This document shows positions 1-12,008 of a stretch of DNA of 64,000 nt, piece after piece (the first letter of the stretch is position 1; each line of letters begins with the position of its first letter). A model generated the notes under the pieces. That model worked only from the letters and a program-made list of their open reading frames with translations, ran no database searches and had not been told where the DNA came from. The stretch is from contig OV121093.1 in the NCBI GenBank assembly GCA_921293015.1, forward strand, positions 1,116,001-1,180,000. Direction: 5' to 3'. Both the position numbers and the translations under genes were made by a program. This stretch comes from Phorcus lineatus (Eukaryota > Mollusca > Gastropoda > Trochida > Trochidae).

Positions 1-151
1 AGACCAAAATTTCAAAGTTGGAAGTTAGGGTTTATATTTTATATAAAACATCTTTTGGGAGGTTTTACATTGTCAAGTTGGGAATATAGAAATCCAAGAC
101 CAAAATTTCAAAGTTGGAAGTTAGGGTTTATATTTTATATAAAACATCTTT
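1..151. repeat. Two-copy direct repeat, 96-bp period
   Basis: About 55 bases starting at position 1 recur almost exactly from position 97. The spacer mentions the same motif in altered form. The repeat may continue to the left of the window. No coding potential is seen. Confidence 0.8.
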
Positions 152-1700
152 CACATGATGTTGAAGTTATTACTTATAGTCTATAGCAAAACGTTGCATT
201 TCCTATTCACAAGTTATGATTCTATAGAAGAGAAGAATAAACTACAATAGGAGCGGCTTATGATTGGACTTCAGATGTTTGCGTTTATTTGTTATTCTTT
301 AACAGATGTGTTTGTTGGTTAATTCTTTCGACTTGCTACTTGTGATTTGAACCCACCTTGCAATAGCTTGTACAAACTTTAAACGACCAATGTAATAGTA
401 ATTCAGCATTTTCATTTTCATCATGACAAATCTTAAAACTTTTAAATATCTGGGTAATTTCTAATTCATAATTTCTTTTTCACCTTGATAACTCTTAGAT
501 TTTTTAATGATTAAGGTTACAGTAATCATATATTATATCTTATGTCACTGACCTCTTAGACATTGAAGTATGTATTTTGCTGTAGTATTTCGTCCTGTTG
601 CCTTCATGGTGACTTTGATAAATTTACATTGATCACAGCCAGCACAAAACTGATATTACTATTAAGGGTATGTTAGGAGACACAAGTTAACAAAGAACGT
701 TAGGGTGCAGTCTCATTAAAGTAAAATCTAATATTGCTGCACTACGTTAAGCAGATACTAGATGTCACTATACTCAAGCCGCCATGGTTAACCTCTGCCG
801 TTAAAATCTCATTGGTTTGTCGCAGATACCTTCTACCGATCACAATGCGCGTGACTTCAAGACCTTCTAAGAAATGGCGAGTCAATTCACGTAAGGCAAT
901 AGAAACGCTGATATATTTCCATTTCAATTGAACTCTAATTGATGTAATTGCTTATGTCCTTTACGAATATCGATCCGGGCAGAATTAGTTATAACATGTC
1001 AGTCTTTGACGAAACAAGGGTAAATTTATTAGTACATGTACGTCGCATATGACTAATAAATAATTATCAAGAAAACTCTTATTAGTATATGTACATGATC
1101 GGGTTGTTTTCGTATCTAAGCATGTTTATGGTTTATTTGTTTCACGAAATTAAAAAGCATTCAACGATTATTACAAACTTAAAGGCGAAACGTTTATTCA
1201 ACGTATCTGTTTCCAGAAAGGGCATTTTACATTTGTCCCGTCCACTATGCATTACGTTGGGGTATGCAGAGTTTACTTTGTGAAAGATAACACCAAAGTG
1301 TTAGATTTGACTTTTTGTCCAACAAACCGAGCTAGGGTAAATCGAAAGTACATAAAATACATTTATTTGGATATTTAGGCAGTTCGACATTCGGAAAACA
1401 ATCGGAAATGCTAAATTTTCGAGTGCTGAAAGGCGCACAAATAATAGAATTTGCCTGCACCACAAAATGCAGGGCGAACTCGCTGATTGGCTGATTTTAA
1501 TTATGTGAGAGGCACACCTGACGGCTCGCGTAACGGAGCCTGGTGAGATCTACACGCGTAATGTAGTTGAGCATTTACATTTCATTTTTATGAGATCGGT
1601 TAGAGATGACAAATCATTAAGTTTCCATTTCTTTTCCCCGCTCAATATAAAAGGTATAGAAGCTTTCCTCTCACCAATCTAGCTATTTGTACCACTCAAC
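152..1700. other. Gene-free AT-rich stretch
   Basis: Only short open frames of 60-65 codons without recognisable domains. I see no RNA gene, no transposon ends and no tandem array here. Confidence 0.5.
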
Positions 1701-1703
1701 CGT

Positions 1704-2009
1704 TAACAGGACTACCAAAGAAATAATCGAATCGCAACGGAAAGCAGCGAAACGACCACATTAACAGACGAAATCGCATCACAATGTTGCGATCCGCATC
1801 GAAAAGTTACGAGATACATGTAGCATCATTCAAGCGAGGTAACCGTTTCATTTTGCGCTATCGCACGTTTAAAGTGCTGATCGCTTGAATGATGCTATCT
1901 CGTAACTTTAAGATGCGGATCGCAATATTGTGATGCGATTTCGTCTGTTAATGTGGTCGTTTTACTGCTTTCCGTTGCGATTCGATTTTTTCTTTGGTAG
2001 GCCTGGTTA
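1704..2009. repeat. Long near-perfect inverted repeat (foldback/MITE-like)
   Basis: Left arm 1704-1837 and right arm 1881-2009 are reverse complements over about 130 bases with only a handful of mismatches and one short insertion (about 5 bases) in the left arm. The loop is about 43 bases. The arms contain no ORF. I could not find a clear target-site duplication outside the arms, so the family is not assigned. It may be a foldback element or a TIR element reduced to its ends. Confidence 0.85.
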
Positions 2010-2694
2010 AGAAGACGCATTTGTCATTGACGTAGCCTTTGCAAAACATCCAATACTCTTTTGACCAGGCCACAAACAAGTGAATGAATGACTGGTCACA
2101 CGTCCTATTTGTGATGTCATAAACATAATCGTTGCCTCGTGACCTATACGTCTATCGTAACGGTATCACAGAAAAAAACAATAGTTTTACCGATTTTCAG
2201 AGAATGTTTTCCACTCAGTTAGATACATCATTTGACGATGTATCACTGTTAAACTTTTGGTGTAAAAAGATATCCACAAAAATGGTAATTAAAGAATTAT
2301 TTAAGGCGGTTGAAATAATGATGCGCCACTCTGTACAGTCTGTTTATTACGTCACACCTGTACGAATTTTATGGCCCCTAACCCAGACAGACAGACAGAC
2401 AGATAGTTTATTAATGTCTCACCTCAACATAATTCAACAAATGTATATATATATACATTCATAAAAATACAGATTTAATGTATTAAAAAGTTTAGCCTTT
2501 CCCTGAGGAATTACGAGAGACACGTTTCATTCATTATAGCTATTTAAAATAATTAAAAGTAAAACAGTATTGTACAAGATGTAACTAATATTAGGATATA
2601 TACATGTATACTTGCAGTGAGTTTTAAAATTAAAAAAGGGTTTTGGCTGATATAGACAATAACTCAGGGGAGGCCAAAATAACACTGACCTTGT
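2010..2694. other. Gene-free stretch with a (CAGA)n tract
   Basis: A short (CAGA)n tract lies at about 2384-2404. A 110-codon open frame at 2132-2464 spans the tract, has no recognisable domain, and is not called a gene. Confidence 0.5.
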
Positions 2695-3090
2695 TTACGT
2701 CACTAAATTTATAAAACCATCAAAAAGATCTATACATTTTGACAAGAGTGGCCTTCGTTCACCAGCATACAGCGGACAATACAATAAAACATGTTGTTCA
2801 TCTTCGATAAAGTCTTTGCAATAGAAACAAGTCATTCCATCTAAAGGACAGCGAGTATAACGGCCAGTTTCTACTCTAAGCGGAGCAAAACCACATCTTA
2901 ACATAGCTAGTGGGCTTTTCACAGCTGATGATTGCGCTGTCCTAATGAAAGGCTTTTTAAAGGTGTTTATTGGACAAATTAAGAAAAACCAAACCCAGTT
3001 CTTATTTAGTTGTAAAATCTTTGAACGAAAATCGAGAAATGATAAAGTCGAGGTTAGCGGTTGTTTAAATAGGATAGTTTCATGCATCAA
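2695..3090 (-). mobile_element. LINE fragment: 3' end of a reverse-transcriptase ORF
   Basis: The 131-codon minus-strand frame matches the C-terminal tail typical of non-LTR retrotransposon polyproteins: a hydrophobic LRCGFAPLRVETGRY segment, then a Cys-x2-Cys pair, then EDEQHVLLYCPLY giving the His/Cys of a zinc-knuckle-like motif. The catalytic reverse transcriptase part is absent, so this is a 5'-truncated relic. It is the same type of tail as the fragment in the chitin synthase intron at 44.7 kb, but the two are not close copies. Family within LINEs not assigned. Confidence 0.65.
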
Positions 3091-3109
3091 ATCTTAATCG
3101 AAAAACGAC

Positions 3110-3440
3110 CATATATATGTTAAGTTGTCGAAATTCTACGTCCAATTTATATGAGTATCATTCAAGTGACCTATTTAGATCTACCAACCTCTATTTGTCG
3201 TTGTGTTTGCTATGAAATAGTTTCCAAACTTTCGTTTGATTTATTGACGCGCGCTATTGCCTGGTTTTCGATCACATGGCTTGATGTTATCCTATTTATT
3301 GTCACAATACCGAACTATTGAGAACCAAAATACCTATGTACAAAACAAATTCATATTTCTCGATAAAACAAAACTATTTATGAAGTTTGACATATTTGAG
3401 CCCAACAAAATACTCTGTGTCCCTTTAAGAGTCGTTCACA
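3110..3440. mobile_element. Degraded copy of the TTAA-type MITE family
   Basis: Segments around 3243-3276 (TTGACGCGCGCTATTG and the following bases) and 3386-3430 (ending in CCCTTTAAGAG) resemble the inner and 3' parts of the better preserved copies at 7257-7705 and 29719-30154. The 5' part is poorly conserved. Recognised by eye only. Confidence 0.4.
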
Positions 3441-3648
3441 TTTTTCGACAAAATGAAAATGTAATCAGTTATGTCTAGCACCAGAGCTGAAACATGAGGG
3501 TTATTCTTATGAATAAACATTTTAGGAGCTTTTTTGAGTAAATCACAAATGACAACAGAGAAAGTTTGAGAGGTTGCAGTTCTTCTATACTATGCGACGC
3601 AATGCATAAACATATAAAACAGAGAACGTTGAATTTTTGTAAATATAT

Positions 3649-3654
3649 TTTATT
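3649..3654 (-). terminator. Polyadenylation signal AATAAA, WAP gene A
   Basis: AATAAA on the minus strand 34 bases beyond the stop codon at 3688. The same signal lies at the equivalent place in copy B. Confidence 0.7.
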
Positions 3655-3687
3655 TTAAAACACCGGCGTCATAAAAGACAAGTCGCT

Positions 3688-5877
3688 CTAGGCAGTGAGC
3701 GGGTACATGCAGCGACGTCCACACTTGGAGGTGGTGCAGCACTTGGCGATACCGGGACAGTCCACGTCGTTGGTGCACACGGTGGTGCCACAGGTCACAG
3801 CAGTCTTGGGGCACAGACCGATCTTAGCTGGGGAGTGAGAGGAAAGAGGTGGTATTAATCAGCCACATGGGAATATCACATCAAACTCTGGTCTAGCAGG
3901 TAACAGCAGCCTTGTGAGTAGCGAAGTTTAGCTTCACAGGACAACGACAACTAGGAGGATAGTTGCAGGTGGCTGGGAGTGCTTGAAACTGTGTAGGAGT
4001 CTTGGAATTTGGGTCGATCAGAATAATTAAAATATCTATTTGAAAAAAATATGGTTTTTGGTTCGAAGAATATAGAACTAGACTGTTCTGATAAATACTA
4101 CAACTATAAGTCAAACTCTGAATTGTTTGATGAAGTCTTTACTAAATGTAAATGAAAATATTGACAAGGAACCAAACTACGAAGAACGCTAAATATGATA
4201 TATCACAAGTCTAGATGACATATGAGAACTTACCACAGTCGTTGACCTTGGCACAGCAGACTCCGGGGTCAGTGACGCACATGAGACTGGGGGGACATTC
4301 GGCGTCACTGGTGCACGTGGCAGTCACTGTGGTGGTGGCGTTGGTCCTGACGGCGGGGTCACCGATAGGGCAGGGGCTGATACCGTTGGCGGGGATGGCA
4401 GGGTCTGTGATATGAGTTAGAAGGCGTTGAGAGTGGACGTGAAGTTATACAATGTGAATATGTCATATACTACTTCCATCTTTGTAAGTTGTCACGATAA
4501 AAAGGAAACTCTCGAGTAAGTTTAATCTCATTGCAGAGATTGTAATAATGTCGCCTAGAAACTATAAGGAAACTTTGGCGGTGAAATTGGCGAGATGTGA
4601 GGAGACACTACACCTTAGTTCTAGAACTAAATATACTTCTTACTGCGGGGTTTTACATTACAACACTACTTCCTAATAATAATCCTAACGGCAAATATTA
4701 ATGCTTTTGAGCATCTGTCGCAATTTGTTTGTACCATATTTGACCATAAGATAGAATCAAACATTTGTTTCGTTTCGGCATATGCATAGTATAACCAGGT
4801 TTTAGTTCTCCGTGAGTTGGTATAATCTCAAAAAAGATGTGCGAATATAGAGTCATTGATTCTAAACGTTCCCATCGGCTCTTTAAGGTTGATAAACAAT
4901 ACTATGGGAACTATTTTACAGATTCGCAAGGATACATACTGAGGATGGTTGAGGCGTCGGTGATGCAGTCAGTGAGAACGGTGGGGTCAGTGTTGTCATT
5001 GGCGATGATTCGGCACTCGATAGCTCCGGGGAGTGTCCAGCAGATGGAACCCTGGGTAATATTTCAATACAATAGACATTGTTGAAAGGAAATTACGATA
5101 GAAATGATTATTCAAACTTCATCAAATACCCTTTAACTGAATTTTTTTCGAATTTTTCGAATTTTTAAATTTTTTTTTAATTAATTTTACTAATTTTTAT
5201 TATTTGACGTTATTAGATTTAGACTGAGTCGGATTTTGAAGTTCACTTTCCTTAAAAACTTGAACGTTTAGAATCTTTCATTTTGAAATTCTTATAAATA
5301 ACAAAATCTGAAGAGAAGTTTCATTTTGAAAACCTTATCAACATCAAACTCTAATGAGAAATTGTTTCAAAATGGAGTTATCTACCTTGCAGGGGTCACA
5401 TGAGCAGTTGTACTTGACCCGATCCTGGATGATGGTAGGTGGCGCCACTGTAACGTGCTTAACGGGGTAGACGGGGTATACAGGGTAGACCGGGTAGACT
5501 GGTCGTCTCCAGTAATAGGCGGAGGCCACGGTCAGGATAGAAACCTGGCGAGAGAACATGGAACTAATTTGTATGAACTGTTCAATTTGTAGTGTAGGAG
5601 AACTTTGATGATACTCACTTATGTACATTTATGAATTAAGTTACTGGTACATTTACTATAGCAAATTAAGCAAAGGTGATAATTGTACCTATGTCTGCAA
5701 TAACGGAGATGTTTGAGAGAAAAAAATTAATATTAATTCTACAGAATAGAACATTAAGGCAAAAACAGTCAGAAAAATATACCATCACCGTTTAAATTCA
5801 CCATTCACAATTCAGAAGTTTCGATGGAAGCAGCGTACGAAATTACTCACAGCAAGACAGAACTGAAGGAACATCAT
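3688..5877 (-). CDS. Secreted WAP-domain cysteine-rich protein, copy A
   Basis: Five exons on the minus strand: 5877-5851, 5544-5386, 5051-4940, 4404-4234 and 3827-3688. All introns are GT-AG and phases match (0, 0, 1, 1). The product is 202 aa. Residues 1-18 are a signal peptide (MMFLQFCLAVSILTVASA) followed by YYWRR and a (PVY)n tract of four repeats, then a Cys-containing linker (CSCDPCK; CWTLPGAIEC). Residues about 109-156 hold seven cysteines in a degenerate WAP or EB-like pattern (CTSDAECPPSLMC...CC). The last exon encodes a classical eight-cysteine WAP four-disulfide core (VCTNDVDCPGIAKCC...CGRRC). WAP proteins are protease inhibitors or antimicrobials in many animals and occur in mollusc shell matrices (perlwapin type). 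The exact role is inferred only as secreted, possibly shell-related. The start was chosen for the signal peptide; a second ATG follows directly. A nearly identical copy lies 6 kb away. Confidence 0.9.
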
Positions 5878-6360
5878 GACTGTAGTGGATAGAGTGCTGT
5901 AGTGGGTAGAAGGCTGTAGTCGTTAGACAGCTGTACCGAGGTATGATGCAGGATGGTTTGGGCCAGGGATCTTTATACTGTCTCGGTGTCTTCATCATCA
6001 CCTCTCTGCGACACAGCCGGTCAGCAGCAGGAGTCACATTAACAGGGATGGACTCATCTAAAGATCATTGTCTTCTTTTTATCTCTATCGTCTTTAATCT
6101 ACCGGCAATCTCCACTCAGATGAAAGGGGTCTTGTTTATCATCTGTTGATTGATCGGTTTTATCTATTTACAAATTTAAAGACATTAAAATTAATAAGAA
6201 TATACGTATATGAATGAAGACAATGTTTAGTGCGCCAAACTAATTATCTATCTCGTCCTAGTCGCGTGCAGACAGTCTTTCCCGAGGGGAGGACAGGCCC
6301 AACCTGGAATCTCTCGATCTAGCCCTCTCCCGATCTACTCGAGACACGAGTTAGGATTTT
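5878..6360 (-). promoter_or_regulatory. Promoter and conserved upstream block, WAP gene A
   Basis: TATAAA lies at 5972-5977 on the minus strand, about 95 bases before the start codon. The block further upstream (about 5985-6150 and 6230-6350) is clearly recognisable upstream of copy B, more so than much of the introns. That suggests regulatory content, but it may simply reflect recent duplication. Confidence 0.6.
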
Positions 6361-7029
6361 TCCGTATCTTTAGTCATTTTTGACAACTATCCGAAGTAAA
6401 TATATATATTTTCAAGACTTTGCAATGAATTTTACGCCAGGATTAACATTGGCCTATTCTTTCCTAAGTTTACCTGCGTAGTTCCATGAACAAAAGTTGT
6501 TCTTAAAAGAGCGTCATTTTAAACGTATTGACAAATATCTATATTTGTTGATCAAATTTTTGTCATTCCAAAGATAATTTATCAAAACATAAACAGATAT
6601 TTTAAGGTTGTAACTTATATATTATATAATTAGCAACCTTTACTAAGATTAACCTTAACTCCAACCTAAATTAAAGTTAACTTCAGGAGTATTGGTCATG
6701 GGTTAATTTGTGAAACAAGGCCCGGAAGACAAAGAGAGGATAAGCACATTTTAAAAGAAGAACATTAAATGATAAGAACAAGTTTATTTTTCTATTGACT
6801 TAACCCTGTTTTGCAGCAACTTGCTAGGCGAGACCTTGAAGGTTCCTAAGTTCGGCTTCCACAGCACCTTTGACAGCGTCGGTTTGGTGGTGATTAAAAT
6901 ATGAGCCTGACTTTATATCTTTTGTGAGGACTACACAAAAAAGTAAATGTACAGGGTTTTTTTTATTGCAGGTTGAATTTGAATCATCAAAGTTTGTTCC
7001 TAACTTTTAACATTCCTCCTAATGGAAGC

Positions 7030-7030
<1 letters not shown>
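6361..7030. other. Gene-free upstream flank of WAP gene A
   Basis: AT-rich DNA with no convincing ORF. It contains a short duplicated phrase (GCAGGTTGAATTTGAATC, about 6969 and 7149), recurring around the TA tract. Confidence 0.45.

Positions 7031-7070
<40 letters not shown>
7031..7070. repeat. (TA)n microsatellite
   Basis: About 19 uninterrupted TA dinucleotides. Open frames crossing it encode Tyr-Ile runs and are artefacts. Confidence 0.95.
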
Positions 7071-7074
<4 letters not shown>

Positions 7075-7256
7075 GATTCATCAAATAAAGGTACTGTTAG
7101 TTGTCTCTGCAAACTATCTGAGGTAAATGGACAGATTTTTAAGATATTGCAGGTTGAATTTGAATCCTTCAAGCTTGTTCCTAACTTCTGATCGTTCCTC
7201 ACACTGAGCGAAATGGACATAGTAAACACAGAAGATTAATCAAACAAAAATCTTAA

Positions 7257-7705
7257 AGAGCCACATGACATATCGTTTACCTTTGATACGAACCTAAATG
7301 TCATATGTGGTTATATACAATCAAAACACCTGAACGTCCAAAAGACATATATATGACAAGTACTGGTTTTTCTTGAAAATCTAAAAACAGCCTTCTAAAT
7401 GCACATAGGTGTAGATATCAAGTCTAATATACATAGATACTAGATATATATCCTAACAAACACTATCTACTCCTAACTACCTCCTGGCTGTTTTAGATAA
7501 ATCTCCAAAGTTACGTTTGACTATTTGACGCGCGCCACTGTCCGATTTTTGATCAAAATTGCGACGTTCTACCTTCATATTATCATTGTAAAAGAAGAAT
7601 AAGGTTTGAAATGAGTCTTTTTGATAACAGTCGATACTTCGCGAGCAAATGACACCATTGATTAAGTTTGGCATATATGACTCCAACAACTCACGGAGTG
7701 GCTCT
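7257..7705. mobile_element. MITE with TTAA target duplication (copy 1)
   Basis: Begins AGAGCCAC and ends GGAGTGGCTCT, giving inverted ends AGAGCCAC. It is flanked by TTAA at 7253-7256 and 7706-7709. The homologous place in the duplicated segment (about 12583-12587) has one TTAA and no insert, a natural empty site. TTAA preference is typical of piggyBac-like transposases, but the ends are not the canonical piggyBac CCC type, so the superfamily is only suggested. Length 449 bp, no transposase. The 99-codon minus frame at 7477-7776 lies mostly inside it and is not a gene. Confidence 0.8.
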
Positions 7706-8259
7706 TTAACATGGAAGTTTATGAAAATAAAGTAAAGTAACAAAGTCATCTTTGTAGATACATTTCTGCATGCCATATACTTCAGTAACCAGTTTGATGC
7801 TATGATAGATTTAATTTCATGATAACTTTTGTGGATGTTAAAAGTTGAAACGGTTGATGATTACAGCGTTTAGTGTGGTTAGTGTCTGAAGTGCACAAAG
7901 TGGTAAAACTTTACGCTTGAAAGTCTTTAGCTTGTGTTATTTGGTGAATTTTTACTCTTGATCGACGACTAAGGATGAAAAGTATTGATACCGGTGTACA
8001 TGTACTTGAAAATATCTAGAATTCTTCAGCGAAAGAATCAATGCTGTTGCAAGTAGTCGAGAAAAAAAGAAGGATGTTTGATAGATTATTTTACATCATT
8101 TCGTTTTCCACATCATACCCTTATCACAATTCGATATCCACATAAGCCATCTGTCTTGCTGCCCTCTGATGTGATTGTCTCGGGATGACGTGATGTATGA
8201 TATTCAAATGATACACTATAGTCCGAGCATGATTATGCAAAGTTGCAATAATTCACATG

Positions 8260-8340
8260 GACTTGAAATAGCTCTATGAAACATCTGACTATTGTCTTTG
8301 TTATATGTAAACCGTCAACAACCCATTAAAGATCTACGAG
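8260..8340. repeat. Direct repeat flanking the 60-bp minisatellite (left)
   Basis: The phrase with AAACATCTGACTAT followed by an AACC and CATTAAA stretch recurs in diverged form at about 9190-9265. The two copies bracket the minisatellite at 8421-8940. Confidence 0.6.
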
Positions 8341-8420
8341 CTCGAGATGATGTCATTATGGAGAGAACATATTAAACCTGGCCTTCTTTTAGCTGAAACA
8401 CACGGAGAGACTAATTCCTG

Positions 8421-8940
8421 ATTATGATGAAAATGAAGACGGTAAATTACTTTAAGGAAATCATTAAAAGCTTGTGCTGTTATTATGGTAAAATGAAGAC
8501 GCTAAATTACGATAAGGTAAATCATTAAAAGCTTGCGGTGTTATTATGGTCAAATGAAGACGGCAAATTACTTTAAGGAAATCATTAAAAGCTTGTGCTG
8601 TTATTATGGTAAAATGAAGACGGTAAATTACTTTAAGGTAAATCATTAAAAGCTTGTGGTGTTATTATGGTAAAATGAAGACGGTAAATTACTTTAAGGA
8701 AATCATTAAAAGCTTGTGCTGTTATTATGGTAAAATGAAGACGGTAAATTACTTTAAGGTAAATCATTAAAAGCTTGTGGTGTTATTATGGTAAAATGAA
8801 GACGGTAAATTACTTTAAGGTAAATCATTAAAAGTTTGTGGTGTTATTATGGTCAAATGAGGAAGGTAAATTACGATAAGGTAAATCATTAAAAGTTTGT
8901 GGTGTTATTATGGTAAAATGAAGACGATGAAGTACTATAC
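8421..8940. repeat. 60/61-bp minisatellite, about 8-9 units
   Basis: Unit contains TTATTATGGTAAAATGAAG and AATCATTAAAAGCTTG. Units alternate between 60 and 61 bases, depending on AAGGAAATC or AAGGTAAATC. Degenerate units fade out toward 9150. Non-coding. Confidence 0.9.
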
Positions 8941-9189
8941 CCTTAATTATAAAAAGTTTGGAGAATTATCATGGTGAAAATTAAAATCATTACCTATAGA
9001 TCATTACACGTTTTAAGAGTTATCTTTGTAGAAATAAAGGTGAGAAGATGATTAAAAGCTGAATCAAGGCTGAACTCAATATTTAGAGTTATCATGGTAA
9101 ATAGGAAGAGGGTGAATTATTATGACCTTAATCGTTAAATGTTTAAATGATTTGATTTGTAGTTAGATAAGTAATAACATCGCCTCGAG

Positions 9190-9265
9190 GCTCTGAAATA
9201 GCCCTACGTAACATCTGACTATGTTCTTATTGATATATAAACCATCAGCAAACCATTAAACATTT
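9190..9265. repeat. Direct repeat flanking the minisatellite (right)
   Basis: Diverged copy of 8260-8340 (AACATCTGACTATG, then AAACCATCAGC and CATTAAA). The rest of 9266-9745 holds nothing I can identify. Confidence 0.55.
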
Positions 9266-9836
9266 AAGAGAAAGATGTAATTATTCTCTTCTACTCATGA
9301 ATTCAATCACATTTGTATAAGATTGTGGAACTTTAGCTATTTGCAATTTGTACCAGCTGTTGCAATGTGGAAGCAAGTCGCAAGAACAAACCAACAATCA
9401 AATCTGCTAATGAATATCAAAATGTCTGAAGACTTAAATCTGAAGTGGGATCATATGTTGCTCCTATTGTAGTATATTCTTATCTTCGATAGAATTTTAA
9501 TTCGTTAATAGGAAATGCTACATTTTGCAATTGACTATTACTAAGAACTCCAAAATCATATGACTTTTGAGTTGTAAGGTTAGGGTGTTAGATAGAAAAA
9601 GAAAATCTTCGAACTTTGCACTTCTGTTCTCGGATTTTCATATTCCCCAACTTGGCAAAATTAAACTTCCAAAATGGGATATAGGGAAATCAACATACCT
9701 TTAAAGGATTTTGATATTGCAATGCATAGGTAAACTACCTTAAATGTTAGACTTTGAGAGGTTGCAATTCTTCTATACTTAGCGACGCAAAGCATATCCA
9801 TATAAAACAGAGAACGTTGAAGTTTTGTAAATATAT

Positions 9837-9842
9837 TTTATT
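9837..9842 (-). terminator. Polyadenylation signal AATAAA, WAP gene B
   Basis: AATAAA on the minus strand 35 bases past the stop codon, in the same context as in copy A. Confidence 0.7.
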
Positions 9843-9876
9843 TTCACACACCGACTTGATATAAAGACAAGTCGCT

Positions 9877-11905
9877 CTAAGCAGTGAGCGGGTACATGCA
9901 GCGACGTCCACACTTGGAGGTGGTGCAGCACTTGGCGATACCGGGACAGTCCACGTCGTTGGTGCACACGGTGGTGCCACAGGTCACAGCAGTCTTGGGG
10001 CACAGACCGATCTTAGCTGGGGAGAGAGGAGAGGGGTTGTATTAATCAGCAACATGGACATAGCACATCAAACTCTGGACAATCAGGGAACAGCAGCCTT
10101 GTGAGTAGCAAAATTTAGCTTCACTGGACAATGTAAACTAGGAAGAGTGTTGGGCGGGATTAACACTGTGGTAGGAGGCCAAAGAAACCCTTAAGTATTG
10201 GGTCTTGTTAATAGAAATTTAAAACATCTATAAAGAATATAGAACTAGACTGTTCTGATAAGTACCACAACTATTAGATCAATTTTGATTGGTTAGCTTT
10301 AGACTTGACTAAATGTCATTGACCAGAAACCAAACTATGAAGAACTCTATCTGACGTATCAGTGAGAACTTACCACAGTCGTTGACCTTGGCACAGCAGA
10401 CTCCGGGGTCAGTGACGCACATGAGACTGGGGGGACATTCGGCGTCACTGGTGCACGTGGCAGTCACTGTGGTGGTGGCGTTGGTCCTGACGGCGGGGTC
10501 ACCGATAGGGCAGGGGCTGATACCGTTGGCGGGAATGGCAGGGTCTGTGATAGGAGTTAGAAGGTGTTGAGAGTGGACGTGAAGTTATGTGAATATGTCA
10601 TTTACTACTTGGCTGGCAACTCTGAAGAGAGTTTAATCGTATTGTTCTAAACCTGGTAATAATGACATCTTGAGGTGGCGTTAAATAGGCGAGTTGTGTG
10701 GAGTCTTTTTGTCTAAGTTCGAGAAGTAAAATAAGGAATACAAGAAACAGATCTAGTTTACACATAAATTATTACGGTTGTTGCTGAAAGGATACGTTGA
10801 TGTGATTGAGTGTCACAACTTGATTGTTGGTCTATTAACAACAGTTATCTATTTCACACTTCCCTATCAGATGAATAATTAAAAGAGAGATGTTAAATTA
10901 TTATACCATTGAGGTTAGGAGCTACCATTGGGTTTATGAGGTAATCAAGGGACTATTTTACAGATGCGCAAGGATACATACTGAGGATGGTTGAGGCGTC
11001 GGTGATGCAGTCAGTGAGAACGGTGGGGTCAGTGTTGTCATTGGCGATGATTCGGCACTCGATAGCTCCGGGCAGTGTCCAGCAGACGGAACCCTGGGTA
11101 ATATTTCAATACAATAGACATGGTTGAATGGAAATTAAGATAGACAATTGTATATATGAGGGCCTTCCTAAGAAATGATTCAATCTTCATCAAATAGCTT
11201 TGTTTTCTAAATTAAACATATTTCATTATTTGACGAGATTAGATTTTCACTGAGGCGGATTTTTAACGTTTGGACTCTTTTCATTTTGTAAACCTTCATA
11301 AAAATCTAATGAGAAATTGTTTCAAAGTAGAGTTATCTACCTTGCAGGGGTCACATGAGCAGTTGTACTTGACCCGATCCTGGATGATGGTAGGTGGCGC
11401 CACTGTAACGGGCTTAACGGGGTAGACGGGGTATACAGGGTAGACCGGGTAGACTGGTCGTCTCCAGTAATAGGCGGAGGCCACGGTCAGGATAGAAACC
11501 TGGAGAGAGAACAGGAACATATGTACTTAAAAACCCTGGGTAATACAAACTAATGTACAATCAAAATCGGAGTTACAAGTATATAAAGCGTACCAGGATG
11601 GAATATACAACGTAGCAAATGAAACTATGGTTCTGAGGCTTGCATGGAAGATCACTTTGAATAAGAACTGTTATTTTATGTCGACAGAGAAGAAATTTCA
11701 ACTTCAGTCCAATTCACTAAGAGCCACTATTATTTCATAAGGTACGCCAAAAATTCAGTAATGAGCTACATATATTCTTTGATTTAGTAAATACATGCTA
11801 CCACATCAGCAAATGCTTTATACAACGTAGCGAACTTTCAAATGAATGATTCGTCCATTCCTTAAGACAAGTACTCACAGCAAGACAGAGCTGAAGGAAC
11901 ATCAT
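9877..11905 (-). CDS. Secreted WAP-domain cysteine-rich protein, copy B
   Basis: Five exons: 11905-11879, 11499-11341, 11093-10982, 10544-10374 and 10016-9877. Exon lengths are identical to copy A (27, 159, 112, 171, 140), with the same phases. The 202-aa product differs from copy A at three residues: Phe6 to Leu in the signal peptide, His to Pro after the last PVYPV repeat, and Ile to Val before the first Cys of exon 3. Three further base changes are silent. All cysteines of both WAP-like modules are kept, so the gene looks functional. Role as for copy A: secreted, possibly shell matrix or protease inhibition; inference only. Confidence 0.9.
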
Positions 11906-12002
11906 GACTGTAGTGGGTAGAGAGCTGTAGAGGGTAGAATGCTGTAGTTCCTAGACAGTTGTCGTACCGAGGTATGATGCTGGATGGTCTGGGCCAGGGA
12001 TC

Positions 12003-12008
12003 TTTATA
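12003..12008 (-). promoter_or_regulatory. TATA box, WAP gene B
   Basis: TATAAA on the minus strand, about 98 bases upstream of the start codon at 11905. The matching box in copy A is at 5972-5977 in the same sequence context. Confidence 0.65.

Larger units (their letters stand above)
3564..8000. repeat. Segmental duplication, copy A
   Basis: This block aligns, with gaps, to 9750-12980. The similarity starts in the 3' flank of the WAP gene (AGAGGTTGCA, near 3570 and 9757), runs through all exons and introns and the promoter, and is still visible at about 7730-7980 versus 12590-12950. Copy A carries a MITE that copy B lacks. The right-hand limits are approximate. Confidence 0.85.

Noticed and set aside
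7477-7776. 99-codon minus frame shared in part with 29913-30107
   Set aside because: The shared part lies inside two copies of a MITE; a repeat-borne frame, not a gene family.
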